A stretch of DNA of 64,000 bases from Burkholderia sp. (GTDB taxonomy: Bacteria > Pseudomonadota > Gammaproteobacteria > Burkholderiales > Burkholderiaceae), in assembly GCA_031253835.1 (NCBI GenBank), contig JAIRVP010000027.1:1-64000 (forward strand), read 5' to 3'. Positions 9,740 to 19,129 of the stretch are shown piece by piece. The notes below the pieces were generated by a model, which made no database searches, was not told the DNA's origin, and saw only the letters and a list, made by a program, of their open reading frames with translations. Every line of letters begins with the position of its first letter. Within the stretch, counting starts at the first letter, position 1. A program made the position numbers and the translations under genes.

Positions 9740-10681
9740 TCATGTCGCACGCGTGTACTGCTCGAGCGCGGCCTCGTCGGCTTCGAGCGTGGCCGGCAGC
9801 GCATCGCGCAGGAAATCGACCCAGGTGCGGATTTTCGCGTCGAGGTACTGGCGCGACGGATACAGCGCGTAGATGTTCATCACGTGCGACCGGTACTCCG
9901 GCATCACGCGCACGATGTGCCCGCTGCGCAGCCAGCCGATCGCCGAATAGAGCGGCAGCCCGCCGATCCCCATCCCTTCCCGCACGGCCACCGCAAGGGC
10001 CTCGGCGACGTTCACGCGGAACGGCGGCGCCGTGATCGGGACGACCTCGTCGCCGTTCGGCCCCGCCAGCGCCCATTCGTCGAAGTGAAAGCCCGGCGCG
10101 ACCATCCCGAGGCACACGTGCTGCGCAAGATCGGCCGGCCGCTGCGGCACGCCATGCGCCTCGACGTAGCCGGGCGACGCACAGACGACGCTGTAGCTCT
10201 CGCCAAGCCGCTGCGACACGAGCCCCGAATCGGGCAGGTCGCGGCCGACGACGATCGCGACGTCGTACCCCTCGTCGAGCAGGTCGGGCATCCGCTGCGC
10301 GAGCGTCAGCTCGACGTGCACGTCCGGATAGCGCTCGCGGTAGCGCGCGATCGCCGGCACCAGGTAGTGCTGGCCGAGGCTCGTGAAGCAATGGACCTTC
10401 AGCTTGCCCGACGGGCGCGCGTGCGCGTCGCCGGCCTCGGCTTCGGCCTGGTCGACGTACGCGAGGATCTGCTCGCAGCGCTGCAGGTAGCGCTCGCCGG
10501 CTTCGGTCAGCGCAATCCGGCGCGTCGTGCGGTTCAGGAGACGCGTGCGCAGGTGCGCCTCGAGATCCGAGACTGCGCGCGACGCGTAGGCGGTGGTCGA
10601 ATTCATCTGCTGGGCGGCCGCGGTAAAGCTTCCCGCGTCGACCACGCGGACGAACACCCGCATGTTTTGTAACGTATCCAT
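9740..10681 (-). CDS. LysR-family regulator next to the aromatic-acid efflux operon
   Basis: 313 residues. Residues about 1-60 are the winged helix (FVRVVDAGSFTAAAQQMNST, then AVSDLEAHLRTRLLNRTTR), and residues about 90-300 are the periplasmic-binding-like effector domain. The ATG at 10681 (MDTLQNMRVF) matches the usual family start. It is divergent from a four-gene efflux operon starting at 10839, so by analogy with AaeR and fusaric-acid regulators it most likely senses an aromatic acid and activates that operon. A dyad TTCAG-N6-CTGAA lies in the shared promoter region. Confidence 0.9.
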   Translation of the reverse strand: MDTLQNMRVFVRVVDAGSFTAAAQQMNSTTAYASRAVSDLEAHLRTRLLNRTTRRIALTEAGERYLQRCEQILAYVDQAEAEAGDAHARPSGKLKVHCFTSLGQHYLVPAIARYRERYPDVHVELTLAQRMPDLLDEGYDVAIVVGRDLPDSGLVSQRLGESYSVVCASPGYVEAHGVPQRPADLAQHVCLGMVAPGFHFDEWALAGPNGDEVVPITAPPFRVNVAEALAVAVREGMGIGGLPLYSAIGWLRSGHIVRVMPEYRSHVMNIYALYPSRQYLDAKIRTWVDFLRDALPATLEADEAALEQYTRAT

Positions 10682-10772
10682 CCCATTACCCGTTTGAATC
10701 CGGACGGATTGTTGCACAGAGGCCAACAAATATTATCTCAGGATTCGTAAAAATGACTTGCACCGTTGTCCA

Positions 10773-10801
10773 TTTATTCAGGAATCACTGAAAAATATAA
10801 T
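10773..10801 (+). promoter_or_regulatory. Promoter of the efflux operon with a LysR-type dyad
   Basis: A perfect TATAAT at 10796-10801 has a weak -35 (TTTATT, 10773-10778) at 17-bp spacing. Between them lies TTCAG-GAATCA-CTGAA (10777-10792), an inverted repeat of the size and symmetry bound by LysR-type regulators. The ribosome site AAAGGGAG follows at 10825-10832. The strong -10 and poor -35 fit an activator-dependent promoter. Confidence 0.6.
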
Positions 10802-10838
10802 CGCATCCGACTCATCTATATCCGAAAGGGAGAAAATC

Positions 10839-12419
10839 GTGCAGTTTCCGGCGACAAAAGGGACGCTCGCACTGGCGGTTCTTGCAGTCTCATTAATAAT
10901 GGCCGGCTGCGCGAGCATGGGCGACAACAACAAGCCGCAATCGGCCCGCATCGACGCGAACGCGCTCGACGCCGGCGCCGCGATCCGCGCGGCCGACCGT
11001 GACGCGGGCTGGCCCGCGGCCGACTGGTGGCGCGCCTATCGCGATCCGCAACTCGACGCATGGATTGCCTCCGCCCAGGCCGGCAACCCGACCCTCGCGG
11101 CCGCCGAGGCCCGCGTGCGCGAAGCGCAGGCGATGGCGCGCGTCGCCCGCTCGGCCGAACTGCCGCAGATCAACGGCAACCTGTCGCTGACGCGCGAGCA
11201 CTGGCCCGACAACGTGTTCTACGGCCCGGGCCCGCTCGCGAACGCCGACACCTGGAACAACACGGGCACGCTCGGCCTGTCGTACCACCTCGACCTGTGG
11301 GGCAAGGACAAGAACGCGACCGAACGTGCGCTCGACACCGCGCATGCGACCGCCGCCGACGCGCGTGCGGCAAAGCTCGAACTCGAAGTCAACGTCGTTC
11401 GTGCGTATGTCGGCATGTCGATGAACTATGCGCTGCTCGACCTCGCGCACGAAACCTTCGAACGCCAGCGTTCGCTCGCCGATCTCGCGCGCAAGCGGCT
11501 GCAGGCCGGCCTCGGCACGCAGCTCGAAGTGAGCCAGGCGGAATCGACGCTGCCCGACTACGAGCGCCAGATCGACAGCTATGAAGAAGCGATCCAGCTC
11601 GCGCGTCACCAGCTCGCCGCGCTGGCCGGCAAGGGCCCGGGCGCCGGCGAAGCGATCAAGCGGCCGCAGTTGACGCTGGATGCGCCGGCCGGGCTGCCGT
11701 CGGCGATGCCGGCCGACCTGCTCGGCCGCCGCCCCGACGTCGTCGCGGCGCGCTGGACGGTCGATGCGCAGGCTCGCGGCATCGATGTCGCGAAGGCGTC
11801 GTTCTACCCGAACATCGACCTGCTCGCGACGGTCGGCGGCTTCGGCGTGACCGCGCCGTTCACCGACTTCCTGCGCGCGATGAACGGCGGCTGGACGGCC
11901 GGCCCCGCGCTGTCGCTGCCGATCTTCGAAGGCGGCCGGCTGCGTGCGCAGCTCGGTGCGGCGAACGCCGGCTACGACCAGGCGGTCGAGCGCTACAACC
12001 AGACGATCGTCGGTGCGCTCAAGGACATCGCCGACCAGGTCGTGCGGATCCGTTCGCTCGATACGCAGAAGAAGGACGCCGCACGCTCGGTGGCCGCCAA
12101 CGACCGCAGCTACCAGCTGTCGCGCGAAGGCTTCCGCCGCGGGCTGACCGATTACGTGAACGTGCTGGTCGCGCAACAGCAGCTGCTGCGCGCGCAGGAG
12201 ACGGCCGCCCGCATCGACGCGGAACGCCTCGCCGCGCATGCGCAGCTGATGGCCGCGCTCGGCGGCGGGGTCGAGACGGGCATGGATGTACCCAAAGACG
12301 AGACAGCCCATGACGCCGTCGCGCCGGCCGCTGCGTCGGGCACGAAGCCCGTGGCCACCGCCGCCGTACCCGCGCAGGTCGCGACCGCCGGTGCGTCCGG
12401 CGTCACGGCCGCACGGTAA
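10839..12419 (+). CDS. NodT-family outer-membrane efflux lipoprotein
   Basis: 526 residues from a GTG at 10839, six bases after AAAGGGAG. Residues 1-24 are a lipoprotein signal peptide ending in the lipobox LIMAGC with Cys24. Two outer-membrane efflux (OEP) repeats follow, with DWWRAYRDPQLDAWI and LLGRRPDVVAARW as typical TolC/NodT landmarks. It forms the outer-membrane channel of the tripartite pump encoded by the next three genes. The long alanine- and valine-rich C-terminal tail (about the last 45 residues) is low complexity. An in-frame ATG at 10758 would place 27 residues before the signal peptide and is rejected. Confidence 0.92.
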   Translation: MQFPATKGTLALAVLAVSLIMAGCASMGDNNKPQSARIDANALDAGAAIRAADRDAGWPAADWWRAYRDPQLDAWIASAQAGNPTLAAAEARVREAQAMARVARSAELPQINGNLSLTREHWPDNVFYGPGPLANADTWNNTGTLGLSYHLDLWGKDKNATERALDTAHATAADARAAKLELEVNVVRAYVGMSMNYALLDLAHETFERQRSLADLARKRLQAGLGTQLEVSQAESTLPDYERQIDSYEEAIQLARHQLAALAGKGPGAGEAIKRPQLTLDAPAGLPSAMPADLLGRRPDVVAARWTVDAQARGIDVAKASFYPNIDLLATVGGFGVTAPFTDFLRAMNGGWTAGPALSLPIFEGGRLRAQLGAANAGYDQAVERYNQTIVGALKDIADQVVRIRSLDTQKKDAARSVAANDRSYQLSREGFRRGLTDYVNVLVAQQQLLRAQETAARIDAERLAAHAQLMAALGGGVETGMDVPKDETAHDAVAPAAASGTKPVATAAVPAQVATAGASGVTAAR

Positions 12420-12433
12420 CGCGGAGCGCCGCC

Positions 12434-14638
12434 ATGTCAGCCTCCTCCCCCGCTTCCACGCCCGCCAGCGGTCCGTTCGCGGCCTGGACTGCCGCGTTCG
12501 GCGACTGGGCCCGCACCGACGGCGCCGCGTGGCTCTACCTGTTCAAGGCACTGCTCGCCGCGTTCATCGCGACCGGCGTGTCGATGCGGCTCGACCTGCC
12601 CGCGCCGAAAACGGCGATGACGACGGTGTTCATCGTGATGCAGCCGCAAAGCGGCGCGGTGCTCGCGAAGAGCTTCTACCGCGTCGCCGGCACGATCTTC
12701 GGGCTGATCGCGACGCTCACGTTCGTCGGGCTGTTTCCGCAGCAGCCGCAACTGTTCCTGCTGGCCGTCGCGCTGTGGGTTGCGCTGTGCACGGCCGGCG
12801 CCGCGCGCAACCGCAACTTCCGCAGCTACGGCTTCCTGCTGGCCGGCTACACGACCGCGCTGATCGGGCTGCCCGCGTCGCAGCACCCGGACGGCGCGTT
12901 CATGAGCGCGATGACGCGCGTGGCCGAAATCATGGTCGGGATCGTGTCGGCCGGCGTGGTCAGCGCGCTCGTGTTTCCGCAGACCACCGGCGAGCAGATG
13001 CGCACGACGGTACGCAAGCGCTTCGGCAGCTTCGTCGACTACGTCGCATCGGCGCTGTCGGGCACGCTCGACCGCGCGCATATCGAAACCATCCATACGC
13101 GCTTCGTCGCGGACGTGGTCGGGTTCGAGGCCGCGCGCAGCATGGCCGTGTTCGAGGATCCGGACACGCGGATGCGCAGCGGCCGCCTCGCGCGGCTGAA
13201 CAGCGAATTCATGAGTGCTTCGAGCCGTTTCCATGCGCTGCACCAGTTGATGAACCGGCTGCATGCTGCCGGCGCGCAGGCCGCAATCGATGCGATCGAG
13301 CCGTACTTCCGCGAGATCGCCCCGCTGCTGCTGACGCACGCCGGCGAACCCGTGCGCACGTCGACCGACGCGGGCCACGCGGCCGAGCAACTGCTCGCGT
13401 GGCGCGACGCGCTGCCGCGCCGCATCCGCGCGACGCGCGCGGCGCTCGAGACGCAGCCGGATTTTCCGCTGCTCGACTTCGATACGGCCGCCGAGCTGCT
13501 GTACCGCTTCATCACCGACCTGCACGAGTACGCGGCAACCTACGCGTCGCTGTCGACCGCGACGCACGAGCGCGAACGCTGGATCGAGCGCTACGAGCCG
13601 CGCACCAACATGACCGCGATGGTGATCGCGGCGATCCGCACCGCGACCGTGATCCTCGTGCTCGGCTGGTTCTGGATCGAGACCGCGTGGCCGAGCGGCG
13701 TGACGCTCACGCTGACGGCAGCGGCCACCTGCGCACTCGCGTCGTCGACGCCGCGCCCGACCGCGATGTCCGCGCAGATGGGCATGGGCACGGCGCTCGC
13801 CGTCTGCACGGGCTTCCTGCTGACGTTCGGCATCTATCCGCACATCGACGGCTTCCCGCTGCTGTGCGTCGCGCTCGCGCCGCTGCTCGCGATCGGCATC
13901 TACATGACGCTGAAACCGAAGCTCGCCGGCTACGGGATGGGCTACCTGATCTTCTTCTGCTTCCTCGCGGGCCCGGACAGCATCACGCACTACGACCCGA
14001 CCAGCTTCATGAACGATGCGCTCGCGCTCGTGCTGTCGATGCTGGTATCGGCGATCGCGTTCGCGGTGCTGTTCCCGCCGACCGCGCCGTGGCTCAAGAA
14101 GCGGCTGTTCGCCGACCTGCGCCACCAGGCCGTCGCGGCCGGCCATGCGCGGCTCGCCGGCTTGCGCACGCGCTTCGAGAGTGGCGCGCGCGACCTGATG
14201 TACCAGGCGCACACGCTGTCGGCCGACCAGCCCGACGTGCAGCGCGACGCATTGCGCTGGATGTTCGCGGTGCTCGAAGCCGGCAACGCGACGATCGACC
14301 TGCGCCACGAGCTGGCGACGCTGCCGCCCGACCCGCGCTATGCGCCGGCGATGCCGTGGCGTCGCGCGATCGAGACGATGCGCACCGCGCTGGCCGCGCT
14401 GTTCTCGAAGCCGGACGCCGCGCGTTTCGACGCGACGCTCGCCGCGACCAATGCGGCGATCGACGCGACGCGGCAGACGCTCGACGCGTTCGAGCCGTCG
14501 CGCGAGGAGCGCCACCGGCTGCAGCGCATCCTGAGCCACCTGCATTTCGTGCGTACCGCGCTGCTCGATCCGGAATCGCCGCTCGAGCCGCTCAACCGCA
14601 ACCGCCCCGTGCGTCCCCAACCAGGAGCCTCGTCATGA
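12434..14638 (+). CDS. FUSC-family inner-membrane efflux transporter
   Basis: 734 residues with two blocks of about five transmembrane helices (about 40-185 and 395-540), each followed by a cytoplasmic helical region. This is the FUSC/AaeB architecture. LPAPKTAMTTVFIVMQPQSG is the conserved loop of the first block. The family exports fusaric acid and hydroxylated aromatic carboxylates, driven by the proton gradient. It lies 14 bp after the outer-membrane gene, and its TGA overlaps the ATG of the DUF1656 gene. The natural substrate is inferred only. Confidence 0.92.
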   Translation: MSASSPASTPASGPFAAWTAAFGDWARTDGAAWLYLFKALLAAFIATGVSMRLDLPAPKTAMTTVFIVMQPQSGAVLAKSFYRVAGTIFGLIATLTFVGLFPQQPQLFLLAVALWVALCTAGAARNRNFRSYGFLLAGYTTALIGLPASQHPDGAFMSAMTRVAEIMVGIVSAGVVSALVFPQTTGEQMRTTVRKRFGSFVDYVASALSGTLDRAHIETIHTRFVADVVGFEAARSMAVFEDPDTRMRSGRLARLNSEFMSASSRFHALHQLMNRLHAAGAQAAIDAIEPYFREIAPLLLTHAGEPVRTSTDAGHAAEQLLAWRDALPRRIRATRAALETQPDFPLLDFDTAAELLYRFITDLHEYAATYASLSTATHERERWIERYEPRTNMTAMVIAAIRTATVILVLGWFWIETAWPSGVTLTLTAAATCALASSTPRPTAMSAQMGMGTALAVCTGFLLTFGIYPHIDGFPLLCVALAPLLAIGIYMTLKPKLAGYGMGYLIFFCFLAGPDSITHYDPTSFMNDALALVLSMLVSAIAFAVLFPPTAPWLKKRLFADLRHQAVAAGHARLAGLRTRFESGARDLMYQAHTLSADQPDVQRDALRWMFAVLEAGNATIDLRHELATLPPDPRYAPAMPWRRAIETMRTALAALFSKPDAARFDATLAATNAAIDATRQTLDAFEPSREERHRLQRILSHLHFVRTALLDPESPLEPLNRNRPVRPQPGASS

Positions 14639-14838
14639 TGCCGCGTGAAATCGCCATTCTCGATGCCTACATGCCCACGGTGGTGCTGATGTTCGTCCTG
14701 GGCGCGCTCGCGACCTGGGCCGTCGACCGCCTGCTCGCCTATACGGGCCTCTACCGTCTCGTCTGGCACCCGTCGCTGTTCCGGGCCTGCCTTCTCGTCT
14801 GCATTTGCGGCGGATTGAGTCTCGCCGTTTACCGTTGA
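14635..14838 (+). CDS. DUF1656 small membrane protein (AaeX-like)
   Basis: 67 residues with two hydrophobic helices (about 13-35 and 47-64). DUF1656/AaeX proteins are always found beside FUSC and HlyD genes and are thought to assist the pump. AGGAG lies nine bases upstream. Two ATG codons (14635 and 14638) are adjacent; the first overlaps the FUSC stop. Confidence 0.88.
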   Translation: MMPREIAILDAYMPTVVLMFVLGALATWAVDRLLAYTGLYRLVWHPSLFRACLLVCICGGLSLAVYR

Positions 14839-14850
14839 TTCCGAACCATC

Positions 14851-15726
14851 ATGATTCTCAGAAAACTCTTCGGCTTCGTCGCGACCGCCGTCATCCTTCT
14901 CGTCGCGATCCTGATCGGGCGCTCGCTGTGGGTGCACTACATGGACGATCCGTGGACGCGCGACGGGCGCGTGCGCGCCGAGATCGTCAACGTCGCGCCG
15001 GACGTGTCGGGCGCGATCGTCGAGCTGCCCGTGCATGACAACCAGCTCGTGAAGAAAGGCGACCTGATCATGCAGATCGACCCGTCGCACTACCAGATCG
15101 CGGTCGAGCAGGCGCAGGCGGCCGTCGCCGCCCGCCGCGCGGAACTGCAGATGCGCCGCGACGACGCGGCGCGCCGCGCGGACCTCGATGCGCTCGTCGT
15201 GTCGAAGGAAAACCGCGAGAACGCCGCGCACAGCGCGTCGAGCGCCGACGCGCAGTACCAGCAGGCGATCGCCGCGCTGGACGCCGCGAAGCTCAACCTC
15301 GAGCGCACGCGCGTCGTCGCGCCGGTCGACGGCTACATCACGAACCTGCAGACGTTCAAGGGCAACTACGCGGTGGCCGGCCAGGCGAAGCTCGCGATCG
15401 TCGACAGCCACTCGTTCTGGGTCTACGGCTACTTCGAGGAAACCAAGCTTCCGCGCGTGAAGATCGGCGCACCGGCCGAGATGCGGCTGATGAGCGGCGG
15501 CGTGATGAAGGGCCACGTCGAGAGCATCTCGCGCGGCATCTACGATCGCGACAACCCGCAAAGCCGCGACCTCGTCGCGGACGTGAACCCGACGTTCAAC
15601 TGGGTGCGCCTCGCGCAGCGCGTGCCGGTGCGCATCAAGATCGACGACGTGCCGGCCGACGTGGTGCTGTCGGCGGGCACGACCTGCACGGTCATCATCG
15701 ATCCGGACAAGCAGAAGAAGTCGTAA
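14851..15726 (+). CDS. HlyD/EmrA-type membrane fusion protein of the efflux pump
   Basis: 291 residues. One N-terminal transmembrane anchor (about 8-28) precedes a split biotinyl-lipoyl domain (VNVAPDVSGAIVELPVHDNQ and APVDGYITNLQTFKG), an alpha-helical hairpin between them, and a C-terminal beta-barrel region. It matches AaeA in length and order. It links the FUSC transporter to the NodT channel across the periplasm. It is the last gene of the efflux operon, 12 bp after DUF1656, and converges on the chemoreceptor gene 21 bp away. Confidence 0.92.
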   Translation: MILRKLFGFVATAVILLVAILIGRSLWVHYMDDPWTRDGRVRAEIVNVAPDVSGAIVELPVHDNQLVKKGDLIMQIDPSHYQIAVEQAQAAVAARRAELQMRRDDAARRADLDALVVSKENRENAAHSASSADAQYQQAIAALDAAKLNLERTRVVAPVDGYITNLQTFKGNYAVAGQAKLAIVDSHSFWVYGYFEETKLPRVKIGAPAEMRLMSGGVMKGHVESISRGIYDRDNPQSRDLVADVNPTFNWVRLAQRVPVRIKIDDVPADVVLSAGTTCTVIIDPDKQKKS

Positions 15727-15747
15727 CCGCCGGACGGCCCGGCGCGC

Positions 15748-17421
15748 TCAGGCCGCGATGCGGAAACGCCCGACCAGCGACTTCAGCGCCTGAGCCTGCT
15801 CGTCGAGCGCGTTGGCGGCCGCGGCCGCCTGCTCGACGAGCGCCGCGTTCTGCTGCGTGCCGGCGTCCATCTGCGTGACCGCGCGGCCGATCTCGTCGAT
15901 CCCGGCGCTCTGCTCGTCCGACGCCGCCGAAATCTCGCCGATGATGTCGGTCACGCGCTTGACGGCACGCACGACGTCGCCCATCGTGCGGCCCGCATCG
16001 TGCGCGAGCGCCGCACCGTTCGCGACGCGCTCGACCGACGCGCCGATCAGCGAGCGAATCTCCTTCGCCGCCGTTGCCGCGCGCTGCGCAAGCAGGCGCA
16101 CCTCACCTGCCACCACCGAGAAGCCGCGCCCCTGCTCGCCGGCACGCGCGGCCTCGACCGCCGCGTTCAACGCCAGGATGTTGGTCTGGAACGCGATCCC
16201 CTCGATCGTGCCGATGATGTCGCGAATGTTCTTCGCGCTGTCGTCGATCTCGCTCATCGTCGCGACCACGCGCCCGACGACTTCACCGCCCGTCTCCGCC
16301 ACCACCGACGCATTGGCCGCGAGCGCGCTCGCCTGCCGCGCGTTCTCGGCGTTCTGCCGCACGGTCGACGTGAGCTGCTCCATGCTGGCCGCGGTGCGCT
16401 CGAGCGCGACGGCCTGCTGCTCGGTGCGGCGCGACAGATCGAGGTTGCCGGTCGAGATCTCGCCGGACGCGGCCGCGATGGCCTCGGCGCTGACGGCAAT
16501 CTCGCCGACGGTCGCCGCGAGCCCCGTCTGCATCTCGGCCAGCGCGCGCACCATGCTGTCGCGATCGTGGCGGCCGAGCGTAATCGGCCGCGTGAGGTCG
16601 CCGCGCGCGATGTCCGCGGCGATCGCCTTCGCATGGGCGGGCTCGCCGCCGAGCTGCGACGCGAGACGCCGCACGACGCGCTCGGCGATCACGATCGCGA
16701 GCACGATCAGCGCGGCCGTCATCGCCGCGATCATCGCAAACGACGACGAGAAGATGGTGGCCGACGCATCGAGCGTCGCCTTCGACTTCTCGCCGCGCGT
16801 CTTCACGAGTTCGGCGACGAGTTTCTCGAGCTTGCCGGTCTCGACCAGCAGCGACACGTCCTGCGTGCCGACCTGCCAGTTCATCTGCGACAGGTCGAGC
16901 GGCTGAGCGCGCACGAGCGTGACGAAATCGCGCAGATGCGCGCTCCACGTGCCGACGGCCGTCGAGAATGCGCGCAGCCGCGCCGAATCGTCGGCATCGG
17001 CGGGATCCGCGTAGCGCTGCAGCGTGCCGAGCGCCTGGCCGATCGACGCGAGCCCCGCACCGACCTCGGCGCCGAGTTCGTCGCGCTCCTTCGCGGTGGT
17101 CGCGGTCAGCAGCATCTTCTGCGCGCGGCTCGCGCGCAGCACCTCGGCGCGAACCTCCTGCGCCGCGCGGCTCGCGACGTGACCCTGCTCGTAGACCGAC
17201 GCGATCGACGCGTTCAGCCGGCTGATCTGCCACAGCGAAAACACGCCGATCGCGAGCGTGCCGGCCAGCAGGATCGCAAATGCGGCGCGCAACGTCGCCT
17301 TGACGGTCCACGGCCGGCGCGCGCGGCGCGCCGCACGCGTGCGCCGTGCGGCGCGACCGGCGGCAACGTCGGGTGCGGCGGCGGCCGCACCGGGCTGTGG
17401 ATGCAAAGATGCTGCTTTCAT
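15748..17421 (-). CDS. Methyl-accepting chemotaxis protein
   Basis: 557 residues. An unusually long Ala/Arg-rich cytoplasmic start (about 45 residues) precedes TM1 (about 48-68). A four-helix-bundle periplasmic sensor of about 150 residues and TM2 (about 225-250) follow, then HAMP and the methyl-accepting domain. The signalling tip [20 protein letters not shown] is intact. There is no C-terminal NWETF-like pentapeptide, so receptor modification probably relies on other receptors. The ligand is unknown. The ATG at 17421 follows GGGGATAG; an extension to 17541 lacks support. Confidence 0.92.
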   Translation of the reverse strand: MKAASLHPQPGAAAAAPDVAAGRAARRTRAARRARRPWTVKATLRAAFAILLAGTLAIGVFSLWQISRLNASIASVYEQGHVASRAAQEVRAEVLRASRAQKMLLTATTAKERDELGAEVGAGLASIGQALGTLQRYADPADADDSARLRAFSTAVGTWSAHLRDFVTLVRAQPLDLSQMNWQVGTQDVSLLVETGKLEKLVAELVKTRGEKSKATLDASATIFSSSFAMIAAMTAALIVLAIVIAERVVRRLASQLGGEPAHAKAIAADIARGDLTRPITLGRHDRDSMVRALAEMQTGLAATVGEIAVSAEAIAAASGEISTGNLDLSRRTEQQAVALERTAASMEQLTSTVRQNAENARQASALAANASVVAETGGEVVGRVVATMSEIDDSAKNIRDIIGTIEGIAFQTNILALNAAVEAARAGEQGRGFSVVAGEVRLLAQRAATAAKEIRSLIGASVERVANGAALAHDAGRTMGDVVRAVKRVTDIIGEISAASDEQSAGIDEIGRAVTQMDAGTQQNAALVEQAAAAANALDEQAQALKSLVGRFRIAA

Positions 17422-17827
17422 CGAACTATCCCCGTATGGATCACGCTGCCGGAAAGGTCGGTCCCGGCGGTCCCGCGATGGCAGGCCATGCCGCGCGTCC
17501 TGCGCCCGCCCGGCGGGTAGCCGGTGCCGGGCGCGGCGCACCTGTTGTCATTGGGTCGTTCTACGGCCGCCACCGCCGTTTCTTGAGTCCGGTAAAACAC
17601 GCACCGGGCCCCGGCGCGGCCGCCGCTGAAGGGCGGACGCGCCGCCAGCGTTATACCCGTCCAAAAAAACACGCACCGGCCGATCCGTCCGACGAATGTC
17701 CGATTTGCGATAAAACTTGGCCTGACATTCTCGATACGCCACATTACACTTCTTTGACGCATCAACGAATCAAAACCGCGCCGATCCCCATCAGAGCGCG
17801 CCCGCCACCTCAACTCGTTCAGCTCAC
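17422..17827. other. 406-bp intergenic region between the chemoreceptor and fsr
   Basis: This divergent spacer must hold both promoters, but I find no convincing -35/-10 pair on either strand and no sigma-28 motif for the chemoreceptor. It contains a 14-bp direct repeat, AAAACACGCACCGG, at 17594-17607 and 17666-17679 (72 bp apart), and a stretch of seven A at 17663-17669. No plausible coding sequence is seen. Confidence 0.6.
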
Positions 17828-19063
17828 ATGGAAACCAGCCTCGACTCCGGAGCCGGCGCAGCCGCCGCCCAGCCGTCCGCGCCACCCGCGCCGAGCACCG
17901 TCTACCCGGTGCTCGGCGCGATCAGCTTCTCGCACATGCTCAACGACATGATCCAGTCGTTGATCCTCGCGATCTATCCGATGCTCAAGAGCCAGTTCGC
18001 GCTGTCGTTCGCGCAGATCGGCCTCATCACGCTCACCTACCAGATCACCGCGTCGCTGCTGCAGCCGCTCGTCGGCCTCTATACCGACAAGCGTCCGAAG
18101 CCGTATTCGCTGCCGGTCGGCATGGGCTTCACGCTCGCGGGGCTGCTGCTGATGTCGGTCGCGTCGAGTTTCCCGATGCTGCTGGTGGCCGCGGCGCTCG
18201 TCGGCTGCGGCTCGTCGGTGTTCCATCCGGAGTCGTCGCGGGTCGCGCGGATGGCATCGGGCGGCCAGCACGGGCTCGCGCAGTCGGTGTTCCAGGTGGG
18301 CGGCAACGCGGGCTCCGCGCTCGGGCCGCTGCTCGCCGCGCTCGTGATCATTCCGCACGGCCAGCACAGCATCGCGTGGTTCTCGGCGGCCGCGCTCGTC
18401 GCGATGATCGTGCTCACGCAGATCGGCCACTGGTACAAGAAGCATCCGTCGATGAAGAAGAAGGTCGTGTCGGCCGGCCATCCGACGCTGTCGCGCGGCC
18501 GTGTGATGGCCGCGATCGGCATACTGGTGCTGCTCGTGTTCTCGAAGTACTTCTACCTCGCGAGCATCAACAGCTATTTCACGTTCTATCTGATCGACAA
18601 GTTCCACCTGTCGGTGCAGGCCGCGCAGATCCACCTGTTCGTGTTCCTCGCGGCCGTGGCGGCCGGCACGCTGATCGGCGGGCCCGTCGGCGACCGGATC
18701 GGCCGCAAGTACGTGATCTGGGTGTCGATCCTCGGCGTCGCGCCGTTCACGCTGCTGCTGCCATATGCGAACCTGTTCTGGACGAGCGTGCTGACCGTGA
18801 TCATCGGCATCGTGCTGGCGTCGGCGTTCGCCGCGATCCTCGTCTATGCGACGGAACTGATGCCCGGCAAGGTCGGGATGGTCGCGGGCCTGTTCTTCGG
18901 CTTCGCGTTCGGGCTCGGCGGGGTCGGCGCGGCCGTGCTCGGCCAGCTCGCCGATGCGACGAGCATCACGTTCGTCTACAAGGTGTGCTCGTTCCTGCCG
19001 CTGATCGGCGTGCTGACGGTGTTCCTGCCGAACCTCGAAAGCAGCCGGCGCAAGAAGGCGTGA
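17828..19063 (+). CDS. fsr: MFS efflux protein, fosmidomycin resistance (Fsr) family
   Basis: 411 residues with 12 predicted membrane helices. SFSHMLNDMIQSLILAIYP, GSSVFHPESSRVARMASGG and SIFQVGGN-like (SVFQVGGNAGSALGPLLAA) blocks match E. coli Fsr closely. Fsr exports fosmidomycin and probably other small organic anions. The first about 25 residues are Ala/Pro rich and poorly conserved, and no ribosome site is visible before the ATG at 17828, so the start is the least certain part. It is monocistronic and convergent with mtnN. Confidence 0.92.
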   Translation: METSLDSGAGAAAAQPSAPPAPSTVYPVLGAISFSHMLNDMIQSLILAIYPMLKSQFALSFAQIGLITLTYQITASLLQPLVGLYTDKRPKPYSLPVGMGFTLAGLLLMSVASSFPMLLVAAALVGCGSSVFHPESSRVARMASGGQHGLAQSVFQVGGNAGSALGPLLAALVIIPHGQHSIAWFSAAALVAMIVLTQIGHWYKKHPSMKKKVVSAGHPTLSRGRVMAAIGILVLLVFSKYFYLASINSYFTFYLIDKFHLSVQAAQIHLFVFLAAVAAGTLIGGPVGDRIGRKYVIWVSILGVAPFTLLLPYANLFWTSVLTVIIGIVLASAFAAILVYATELMPGKVGMVAGLFFGFAFGLGGVGAAVLGQLADATSITFVYKVCSFLPLIGVLTVFLPNLESSRRKKA

Positions 19064-19067
19064 CGCG

Positions 19068-19095
19068 CCGGCCGCGGCGTGCGCGCCGCGGCCGG
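19068..19095 (+). terminator. Hairpin after fsr
   Basis: CCGGCCGCGGC (19068-19078) pairs perfectly with GCCGCGGCCGG (19085-19095), starting five bases after the fsr stop. The stem is strong but no U-tract follows. Confidence 0.55.
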
Positions 19096-19129
19096 TCAAA
19101 CAGCTGAAAGGGAGAATACGGCGGCGGCT

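Noticed and set aside
12286..14838. A long in-frame extension in front of the DUF1656 gene
   Set aside because: Only the last 67 codons form a recognisable protein; the rest is the out-of-frame reading of the FUSC gene.
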